10,702 bases of DNA, from positions 1-10,702 of the forward strand of contig JAAMXP010001570.1 in the NCBI GenBank assembly GCA_019693395.1, in the 5' to 3' direction. The first letter of the stretch is position 1, and each line of letters starts with the position of its first letter. This document shows positions 1 to 5,575 of this stretch, one piece after another. The notes under the pieces are model-generated. The model had not been told where the DNA came from. It searched no databases and worked only from the letters and a program-made list of their open reading frames with translations. The stretch comes from Ettlia oleoabundans (Eukaryota; Chlorophyta; Chlorophyceae; Chlamydomonadales). A program made the translations under genes and the position numbers.

Positions 1-119
1 CCCCCCCACACACAGCCAAGTTAGCAAAGGTATGGCAAGTTTATCGCCAAAATAATGCCAAACCATCGACCATCCACCCATCCCCGCAGACACGTGGGAG
101 CACCCAGCCACCCACCTAC
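1..119 (-). other. Partial intron of TPST
   Basis: Begins (minus strand) GTAGGTGGGTGG after exon 13. No exon, acceptor with a following open frame or stop for the gene can be supported before the window edge. A C-run lies at positions 1-7. Confidence 0.7.
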
Positions 120-299
120 CTCCAGCAGCGCATGTCCCGCCTTCCACAGCTCCTCATCAAGCGCATTCAGCTGGTGGATGCGGGAGAGCAGCTGGGGTGA
201 CAGGCGTGCGCGTGACTGTGAGTCAAACTGGAAGGTCTGGCCCCAGGGGGTGCGCAGGTGCTTGTACACCTTCTTCTTCTCTCGCCGACCCTTGCCCGC
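120..299 (-). CDS. TPST: TPST exon 13, last exon inside the window
   Basis: Residues 629-688, CCCGCAG|GCG to CTGGAG|GTAGGT. A basic cluster (GKGRREKKK) is followed by SPQLLSRIHQLNALDEELWK, matching PKEVIQQIKSLNNLDVELYK of plant TPST, which sits shortly before the C-terminal membrane span in that protein. No stop or membrane span is seen before the intron, so the gene must continue left of position 1. Confidence 0.85.
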
Positions 300-3200
300 C
301 TGCGGGTATCAGCACAGCCAAGTGAACCCACGGGCATGGTGGACCGCAATGCAGAGCACACCAGGGGATAGCGCAACACGGCAACACACGCGCCAAGAGC
401 ACATGGGCGTGGCTACCAGCGCTTGAATGGGATGTGGGACGGGGGTTCACTGCCCGCCGGTTCTCTGCTCCAATCACCCAGCTCAGCATTGCTTGTCCAT
501 GGCAGTACGACCAATGCATGATGGGGCAGAGGTGCGCTCACCATGGCACACCGCACGTACGCCTGACCCAGCGTCTCATTGCGCAGCAGGTAGTGCTCGT
601 CAGCAATCAACTGCCGCGCCCGCCCCTTGGCTTCGTCTGCAGCAAAGGCACCGGCAGCACGCCAGGAGGCATGGTGTGCAAGGTGGAGGCGTGTGGGTCA
701 TACAGGGCACTCAAAGCCTGTGCTGCCAACATGTATGTGCAGCTGCCGGGCAATACGAAAGATTGTTGTTTCACAGTGGCAGGCCGCTGATCCTCTGCAC
801 TGCTCAGTGTAGTACCTTGACACGTACTGTTGCACAAGGCAAACGCCTGGGCTGCCAAAGCGCCGCCAATCATGCCACCACAGGCCTGCCTGCCTGCCTG
901 GACAGCAAGCACAGCCCTCCACCCCACATAACACGGCACCATACGCACCTGGCTAACAACATTGCCAAATAAACCTGCCCTGGCGCATTGTTACGAGTAC
1001 CATCCTCACCACCTGCCGACACCACCAGAACTTGTGCTCCTCTACACACCTTTCATCATGACCAGCACCCTGCGCAGGCGGCCCCACCCACCCACCTGCC
1101 GACACCACCAGCCCCGAATTCTGCAGTGCCACCAGCTCCCGATCCAGCTGCCGCATGCGCTGCTGGGCAACAACCACAGCGCCGTCAAGCGCAACAATCT
1201 CCTGCAGCCATCAGGCAGGCATGCGGTAGGCAAGAAGGCAGATAGGTAGGTAGGTAGGTAGGCAGGCAGGCATGGCATGCAGGCAGATACATAGAGCAAC
1301 AAGCCACATCATCGAGTGTGTGGGGGGAGGAGCGGTGCACTGTGCCGATTTCCTGCCCCCAGGGAGGAACCAAGCAGGTGGAGAGTGGGCAAGAGCAAGC
1401 AGAACCCCCACCTTTGCCCAGGGGCTGTCTATCTCTTCATACTCCTCGTCCCCCTCCACGCCCCCCTGCGGCTTCTGCTCGCCACTGCCCTCAGCCGGCC
1501 CGCTGCTCCCTGACGCACCGCCGCCGCCCTCCTCGACTTGCGTATCTATGCCGCCCTCGCCGCCGGGTTGACCCTCATCCGCAACCTCAGTGTTCCCATC
1601 CAACACCTCGCCACTCTCATCCCCAACAGATTCTTGCCTGCTGCCAATGCCACTGGGCCCCTGTCTGGCGCTGCAAGCGCTGCTGCTATTCTCACAAGCT
1701 TCCCGCCCCTTCCCGCCCTGCCCCGGGGCTGCTGCGTCTATCAATACAGCATCTGCTCCCATCTCCTGCACAGACTGTTCAGCTGCCTGTTGTTGCGCCC
1801 CTCCCGCTGCCTGCTGCGCATCCTGCTCAGCCAGCCACCGTGCCTCCTCATCAACCAGCCCATTCAGGCGGTCAGTCATGTCCTGCAGGGAGTTGAATAT
1901 ATAATAACAGCATTGGGTAGCCAATGGTAGGGCATCACCATCATCACCTGCAAAAGTGCCAGCCCTGCTAGCACTGGTTTGTAACTAGCCCACAGGCAGG
2001 CCGGCATAAGGCCCCCTGCCTTTCTCCTCCGCAGTAATCGCCCCCAACAAGCCAGTGGAGGTACACACGCAATCATCGAGAAAATGGCCCAGCAAGCAAG
2101 CCAGCAGGCGGGCAAGAAGCAGCGGGCAAGCAAACATTGGATGAAGCAAGCAAGCAGGCAAGCTAGCAGGCGGTGGCCATGCGGGGGAGCAGGCAAGCAA
2201 GCAGGCAGGCAAGCTGGCAGGCACTCACATCCAGCTGTCTCCTCAGCTCCCGCTGGTCCTCAATGATGCGCTTAACACGCTCAGCAGCCTCGCTCCGCGC
2301 CACAGTCAGGCTCACGTTGCCCTCAGCTAGAGACACAAAGGTAAGCTGGTCTGCGCACAAGGCCGGGGGTGCAGTAGGTGGCTATCTGTGCCACAATTGC
2401 TGAGTTCACTGCTAGTACACCGCATGTTGGACAACCCGTGCGTGCGCTGATACCCAGGCATGGGGGTTCTATGTGCATGCTTGCACTGCCACCTCCTCTG
2501 GCAGTCATCCTCAACCAGCAGGCAGCCCAACCGCTGCCTCATCAGCATCCGCAGTCGCGCAACCCACAGTGTAGACTACCATCACTCAGCAGAAGCTGCG
2601 GCCAGGCGGCGCACCATCGTCGCTCACGGCACCGGCATCATATGTGAAGGCGGAAGCGCTTGTGTACTTGTAGGCTGGACCATCCAGCCCCAGTCCTGCA
2701 TGGTGCACGCACCCATTGTGCCTGTCATGCCATTAACAGCGGAAGTTCCATTGGTGGCAACTACCCGAACAACTGTATGCGACCGTTAGTAGTGCCCTAG
2801 GATAGCGTGTACTGCAGGTATTGCTTCCAGCAAACAACTCTTGGGAGTGCCCACCCGCCCTCGTCATTTGCTGCTGCTGCTGCTGCAACACATGCACAAC
2901 CACATACTTGCAAAACCAAAAAATCGCCCCCACGTTGGCTGGCAACAAGCCAACACCCAGCCCACATCACCCTTCCCTGCAGCCAGCACCACACCGTGTG
3001 GCCAGTCACCCACCCTCCACCCACCCACCCAGATCTGCCGCCATCGACAGCACCGACTCATCCAGGCGCTCGGTGAGCCCCACGTGTGCCATGCGCTTCA
3101 GCCGACGGCTGGCCAGGGTCAGCAGCATCTCCCGCGCAATGCTGTTGGAACGCACGCAGCGCCGCAGCTCCTCTGCACTCTGCACACACACCGGGCCGAC

Positions 3201-5192
3201 AACGTTTCAAATTGGATACTGCTCTGCTCTGCTCCCGGCTGTCTTACGTCCCCATTTACATTGTTGTCTATGCACTGGTGAGCTGTGTAACAGAAAAGGT
3301 CGCACCTGCCAATACGAGTAGTTTGTGATGCCAAGCACCTGCATCATTATAACCAAACAGCACGACCAATCAGCCTTCAATTGCAACTGTTTTGGGCAGC
3401 TTGCAACAGAGATTCGCCAAATGCCACCGTCAGAGTTAAAAATACTGTGAGTATGTGATTATGCGATAAACAAAGTTTGACTGGTGTGCTTCACTTGCAA
3501 GCAGGCACACACAACCAATGCAAACAACCAACACACCAGGCACCTGCAGTGTGGCTCCATTGTGCAGCAGTTCCTCTGCGATTGGGTGTTCGATGAACTC
3601 GTGCAGCGGCATGACTAGGGAGTTGTTGTAGGGGTCCAGTACTGGGTCGGGGTCGGGCAGCGTCCACACTGCAGCAGGCAGGCAGGCATGGGGTGGAGCT
3701 GGTCAGCCTGCATGTCAGTCGGCTCCAGCAGCCTCCGCAGGGCAGGCAGGCAGATAGCAGGCACAGCTGCTTTGCAAGCGTAACCAATGAATTGCTGGAT
3801 CTAGCCGCGGAAGGGGAGGGGGGCGGGGGGCCGCATGAGGGGCAACACATCGGACGTTTCAACAGCCTCACACTCATTCACTACTCAACACATGCACCCA
3901 TCCCACCCGATTTGTTTTTGGCCTCGTTCCAGTAGTAGGTGCGGTTGTCGGGCGAGGTGTAGGAGCGCCAGGCACTGCCGTCTTGCAGGGTGGCCAGCCG
4001 CAGCCGCTCCATCTGTGCTGAGGGGTGGTGTGGAGCACGAGGGGGCCTCAGGTTTAGTCACGCGGGTGTCCAACAACTCCCACCTCACACATCGACACAA
4101 TCCCACCACCCCGGCCAGCACCCACGTCCGGCCCAACTGCTCACCCTGTCTGCCATGTCTCGCTTGAACCAGGGTACCAGCAGGGACCAGGGCCACACCT
4201 CCAACGTGCCCACAAAGTCGGCGCGGCGCTTGGGGTTCTTGCGGGGGCGTGCCTGGTGCAGCACACCCTTGGCCGCCACATCCACCGCAAACTCATAAGA
4301 AGAAAGGATTCGGTCAACAGGCCTGTATCACAGCAGTACGACGCATAGCGGTGCGGTACATGTTCATGCCACAATGGGTCACGTAGCGTCTATCAAAGCT
4401 GATGGAGCGGCGGGTAAGGCATAGCAGGCAGGCAGTGGTGAACACACAGGAGGAGGATCATCTAGGGAGTGGTGCCTTGGCTGTTGCCGCCCGCTCCAAC
4501 CACCACAGCATGGCTTGTCACCTCCTCCCTCCACTCACCACACCCACCTGCGCAGCTGCGTGATAGTGGCTGCCCCTTCTGGAAAGAACTGCGAGATGGA
4601 AAAGTCATCATGGCTCACGAGCGCCTGGCAGTCAGGCGCGGATACATTGAGGCGCAGCACATCGTAGCTTTTGGCGCAGCGTTTGGAGGGAGGAATCGCG
4701 GTACGCAGGAAACAGTTGGCATACGTCTTGCCGGCTGCGTGGGTGGGGGAAGGAAGGACGGGGTAGTGTTTGATGAAGGGCCACTGTGTTATGGAAGCAG
4801 ACTTGCGGTGCAATGGCGGCAGCAATAGCTGAGCCGATGAATGCTCTGCATAGGCACACTTCCAACATCATAGGCACACTTCCAACAACTGATCCCCAAT
4901 CAGAGCGGCACGACAGCAAGGCTGTCACCCACGGCTGTGTTGCACCTGTCCTGGGGACGTGCAGGAAGAAAACCAGCTTGCTGACGTTATACGGAGCATC
5001 AAAGTCTGCTGTGTGTTCCACCATATATTGGTGCACCAGGTTAGTGCACTCCCTCTTCTGATCCACATGCCGTCGCTGCCTTGTGCGGCACCGTGGCTCG
5101 CTGCTGTGACTGCATTTCTCAAGGGCGGCAACCTGCAACGCCGCCAGTGGCACCGCCAACAGAGCGGCTAGCAGGCGCGCCAAAGAGCGCAT
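120..5192 (-). CDS. TPST: Plant-type tyrosylprotein sulfotransferase with an embedded WW domain, 13 exons, 3' end outside the window
   Basis: The predicted enzyme transfers sulfate from PAPS to tyrosines of secreted proteins in the Golgi. Exons, in transcript order: 4946-5192, 4548-4734, 4145-4322, 3907-4012, 3544-3668, 3306-3338, 3029-3179, 2633-2695, 2229-2350, 1412-1882, 1096-1201, 542-636, 120-299. All introns are GT-AG and phases match throughout, giving 688 codons without a stop. Homology to plant TPST is seen in FFLHVPRTAGKTY, SHDDFS, RILSSYEF, TLEVWPWSLLVPW, MPLHEFIEHPIAEEL, HNGATLQ, GITNYS, RRLKRMAHVGLTE and, near the end, LNALDEELWK. An N-terminal signal peptide and nine N-X-S/T sequons fit a luminal enzyme. 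It is already longer than the roughly 500-residue Arabidopsis protein because of a WW domain and a 157-residue acidic exon. The family call is from recalled family sequences. Exon 8 and the exon 9 acceptor are the least certain parts. Confidence 0.86.
542..636 (-). CDS. TPST: TPST exon 12
   Basis: Residues 597-628. TTGCTGCAG|AC joins exon 11 in phase 1. The helix-forming DEAKGRARQLIADEHYLLRN is followed by NETLGQAYVRCAM, which lines up with the TLMEVYEGCI region near the C-terminus of plant TPST. It contains an NET sequon. The donor is GCCATG|GTGAGC. Confidence 0.8.
637..1095 (-). other. TPST intron between exons 11 and 12
   Basis: A 459-nt intron, donor GTGGGTGGGTGGGG and acceptor TTTGCTGCAG. 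It holds a TGCC repeat at 884-900. The open frames on either strand show no recognisable protein. Confidence 0.75.
884..900. repeat. Short TGCC tandem repeat
   Basis: About four TGCC units in a TPST intron. This is the one copy reading TGCC on the antisense strand of its host gene. Confidence 0.8.
1096..1201 (-). CDS. TPST: TPST exon 11: predicted coiled-coil helix
   Basis: Residues 562-596 plus one base, GCTGCAG|GAGATT to GCAG|GTGGGT. EIVALDGAVVVAQQRMRQLD continues into RELVALQ with spaced hydrophobic residues, so an amphipathic helix or coiled coil is likely. No sequence match to plant TPST is evident here; membership rests on splice phase and position. Confidence 0.72.
1241..1286. repeat. 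GGTA/GGCA tetranucleotide repeat
   Basis: Tandem TAGG units shift into CAGG units. It lies in the TPST intron between exons 10 and 11, near the acceptor, and reads CCTA/CCTG on the transcribed strand. Confidence 0.85.
1412..1882 (-). CDS. TPST: TPST exon 10: 157-residue acidic low-complexity region
   Basis: Residues 405-561. It starts with a short charged helix (DMTDRLNGLVDEEARWLAEQ), passes through a Gln/Ala-rich stretch, then a long Gly/Glu/Asp/Ser-rich, probably disordered segment. It ends in D549-E-E-Y-E-E-I-D556, S, P, W. The only Tyr of the exon is in that acidic cluster. The bounds are CCTGCAG|GACATG and GCAAAG|GTGGGG, and the length is an exact multiple of three. It has no counterpart of this size in Arabidopsis TPST. 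Confidence 0.85.
1427..1450 (-). other. Acidic tyrosine motif resembling a tyrosine-sulfation site
   Basis: Encodes D549-E-E-Y552-E-E-I-D556, a single Tyr surrounded by acidic residues at the end of the disordered acidic exon of TPST. Acidic neighbours are the general signature of sulfated tyrosines. Plant substrates usually carry Asp directly before Tyr, whereas here it is Glu. Modification is inference. Confidence 0.4.
1883..2228 (-). other. TPST intron between exons 9 and 10
   Basis: A 346-nt intron, donor GTGAGT, acceptor CTCCCTGCAG. The donor half is a long degenerate TGCC/TGCT repeat (2091-2223). An AT-rich stretch (TTATTATATATTC) precedes the acceptor. Confidence 0.8.
2091..2223. repeat. 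Degenerate CAAG/CAGG tetranucleotide repeat
   Basis: About 130 bp built of CAAG, CAGG and related units, directly behind the donor of TPST exon 9. It reads TGCC/TGCT on the transcribed strand. Confidence 0.85.
2229..2350 (-). CDS. TPST: TPST exon 9: charged helix after the catalytic region
   Basis: Residues 364-404. The acceptor chosen is TGCGCAG|ACCAG. A second acceptor, CTCTAG|CT at 2326, is also in frame and would remove 8 residues. I prefer CAG because every other acceptor here is CAG. The peptide holds an NVS sequon and ARSEAAERVKRIIEDQRELR, a probable amphipathic helix or short coiled coil. The donor is CTGGAT|GTGAGT. Confidence 0.75.
2633..2695 (-). CDS. TPST: TPST exon 8 (tentative)
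   Basis: CATGCAG|GA opens a frame reading LGLDGPAYKYTSASAFTYDA, in phase with exon 7 (ADLG) and, using donor GCCG|GTGCCG, in phase with exon 9. The peptide looks coding and continues the helix of exon 7. A stronger donor (GTGAGC) 6 nt further on would break the phase with exon 9. If this exon is false, exon 7 can join exon 9 directly, still in frame. Confidence 0.5.
2696..3028 (-). other. TPST intron between exons 7 and 8
   Basis: A 333-nt intron (longer if exon 8 is false). It starts with a GGGT repeat at 3007-3028 and contains a short CAG/CTG run at 2871-2886. No further coding segment was recognised. Confidence 0.55.
3007..3028 (-). repeat. GGGT repeat at the TPST exon 7 donor
   Basis: On the transcribed strand GTGGGTGGGTGGGTGGAGGG starts at the donor itself, so the splice site lies within the repeat. 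Confidence 0.8.
3029..3179 (-). CDS. TPST: TPST exon 7: last conserved catalytic-region block
   Basis: Residues 293-342 plus one base. SAEELRRCV and ASRRLKRMAHVGLTERLDES align with EVRHCV and AKRRLDSMLYVGLTEEHRES of plant TPST. The donor lies in a (GGGT)n run, so GT positions 4 nt apart are possible. The one at 3028 gives the phase needed by exon 8. Confidence 0.85.
3306..3338 (-). CDS. TPST: TPST exon 6: 33-nt micro-exon
   Basis: Eleven codons (VLGITNYSYWQ, residues 282-292) lie between ATGCAG| and |GTGCGA, phase 0 on both sides. GITNYS matches GLTNNS, which follows HNGATFQ in plant TPST. The exon is too short for an ordinary ORF scan and was found by looking for the missing conserved segment between exons 5 and 7. 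It supplies an N-Y-S sequon. Confidence 0.82.
3544..3668 (-). CDS. TPST: TPST exon 5: end of the WW domain and HNGAT block
   Basis: Residues 240-281. V240-W241-T-L-P244 closes the WW domain. An Asp/Pro-rich linker, an NNS sequon and MPLHEFIEHPIAEEL then lead to HNGATLQ, which match conserved plant TPST segments (MPLHKYLD, HNGATFQ). The exon ends CTGCAG|GTGCCT in phase 0. Confidence 0.88.
3655..3970 (-). other. WW domain encoded across exons 4 and 5 of TPST
   Basis: Residues 219-244, interrupted by the intron 3669-3906. The two signature Trp (W219, W241) are 22 residues apart. Between them are the aromatic triplet Y230-Y231-W232, the conserved N233, Ser at the Thr/Ser position two before W241, and P244 three after it. 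This matches the WW consensus W...YYxN....(T/S)xWxxP. WW domains bind proline-rich ligands and normally act in the cytosol or nucleus. Two N-glycosylation sequons (NRT, NKS) fall inside this one. Confidence 0.85.
3907..4012 (-). CDS. TPST: TPST exon 4: first strands of the WW domain
   Basis: Residues 205-239 plus one base. A Leu/Arg-rich helix-like start leads to W219-R-S-Y-T-S-P-D-N-R-T-Y-Y-W-N, the first two strands of a WW domain. The exon is phase 0 at its acceptor (CAGCACAG|ATGG) and joins exon 5 in phase 1 at TCGG|GTGGGA. Nothing comparable is present at this place in Arabidopsis TPST as I recall it. Confidence 0.85.
4145..4322 (-). CDS. TPST: TPST exon 3: 3'-phosphate binding segment and WPW block
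   Basis: Residues 145-204. It begins R145-P-V-D-R-I-L-S152-S-Y-E-F, aligning with the 3'-phosphate binding segment of plant TPST (RDPxxRVLSTYEF), where S152 would contact the nucleotide. TLEVWPWSLLVPWFKRDMAD follows and matches plant TPST closely. Acceptor is GATACAG|G; donor is GACAGG|GTGAGC. Confidence 0.88.
4548..4734 (-). CDS. TPST: TPST exon 2: P-loop-like turn and HDD motif
   Basis: Residues 83-145. Joining exon 1 to the acceptor CACGCAG|CC completes H78-V-P-R-T-A-G-K-T86, matching HVPRTGGRT of plant TPST. Three Cys (90, 102, 118) follow, then S123-H124-D-D-F. By analogy with heparan sulfate 6-O-sulfotransferases, H124 is the candidate catalytic base (inference). An NVS sequon lies before Cys118. 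The donor is CGCAG|GTGGGT. Confidence 0.88.
4849..4887. repeat. Two-copy 20-bp tandem repeat
   Basis: CATAGGCACACTTCCAACA at 4849-4867 recurs exactly at 4869-4887, in the first intron of TPST. Confidence 0.95.
4946..5192 (-). CDS. TPST: TPST exon 1: signal peptide and start of the PAPS-binding motif
   Basis: Residues 1-82 plus one base. The ATG opens a classic signal peptide: Arg at positions 2 and 6, a Leu/Ala/Val core to about residue 23, then charged residues. A Cys-rich, charged stretch leads into the hydrophobic strand KLVFFLHVPRT, the first half of the 5'-phosphosulfate binding motif. An NVS sequon lies just before it. Donor is ACAG|GTGCAA. No better in-frame start is visible upstream. 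Confidence 0.85.
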
Positions 5193-5535
5193 TCTGCAGA
5201 GCCGATGAATATTTGAGGCGCTGTATAAGCCGCTCAGCTCCCAGGGTGTCGCGGCGTTCAGTTGCGGCTCGTCAGTTGCGTGTTGAACGCACTTGCATTG
5301 TTCGGAGTGCGTGCAAGCTTTAAAATATCTTGTTCTATTCGGTAAACAGGGGGCTAGCTGTGGAGACCGGCCTCAGAGGCCTCCGTAGAGGTCTGGCCTC
5401 GCTGGCAGTGCTTCGCTGGCACGAATGCACAGGTAGCAGAATCTTGCGTTACAGCCGTTCTTGCCCGTGCTCTTTACTCCGATTACGTAAATATTTCTCT
5501 CCAGCACCCAACCAGGGCTTAAGGAGCAGCGCAAC
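5193..5535. promoter_or_regulatory. Shared divergent promoter interval between TPST and PRPF6
   Basis: The two start codons point away from each other across 343 bp, which must contain both leaders and both promoters. An AT-rich element around a TTTAAA palindrome (5319-5329) could act as a TATA-like site in either direction. TATAAG at 5224-5229 is another candidate but sits very close to the TPST ATG. The octamer CAGTTGCG occurs twice (5259-5266 and 5273-5280). Element function is inference. Confidence 0.6.
5425..5436 (+). other. Three-residue upstream ORF in the likely PRPF6 leader
   Basis: ATG CAC AGG TAG lies 100 nt before the PRPF6 start. It would be in the mRNA if transcription begins near the AT-rich element at 5319-5329. 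The transcription start is not known. Confidence 0.3.
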
Positions 5536-5575
5536 ATGAGTCGGCAGGGGTTGCGGCCCCAGCCGCTGCCTCCGG
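5536..5575 (+). CDS. PRPF6: PRPF6 exon 1: start codon and Pro-rich N-terminus
   Basis: [13 protein letters not shown] plus one base, donor CCGG|GTGAGT. It replaces the ubiquitin-like N-terminal extension carried by Arabidopsis STA1. No such domain is encoded in the 343 bp upstream. Confidence 0.85.

Noticed and set aside
427..972. Plus-strand 181-codon open frame
   Set aside because: It overlaps TPST exon 12 and the flanking introns in antisense. The composition is unlike either real gene and there is no motif.
1318..1896. Plus-strand 192-codon proline/histidine-rich open frame
   Set aside because: It is the complement of the acidic Gly/Glu-rich exon 10 of TPST. GC-rich coding exons leave long open antisense frames.
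2091..2223. CRISPR-like array appearance
   Set aside because: The units are degenerate tetranucleotides without unique spacers, inside an intron of a eukaryotic gene.
2326..2350. TAG acceptor (CTCTAG) for TPST exon 9
   Set aside because: It is in frame, but every other acceptor here is CAG and an in-frame CAG acceptor lies 24 nt upstream. It is kept only as an alternative.
2821..3321. Plus-strand 166-codon open frame
   Set aside because: It crosses TPST introns and exon 7 on the wrong strand, with Pro/His/Cys-rich low-complexity content and no known domain.
3172..3543. Exon 5 extended to GTGTGT and joined to the second acceptor of exon 7 (start 3172)
   Set aside because: The phase is possible, but it omits the conserved GITNYS segment supplied by the micro-exon 3306-3338.
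3907..4012. WW-domain exon as part of a separate gene
   Set aside because: It lies on the same strand between TPST exons, joins both neighbours in phase with good splice sites, and its WW domain is completed by residues of exon 5, which also carries conserved TPST sequence.
5330..5539. Plus-strand open frame ahead of PRPF6 as an N-terminal extension
   Set aside because: It is in a different frame, ends at a stop overlapping the PRPF6 start region, and shows no ubiquitin-like features.
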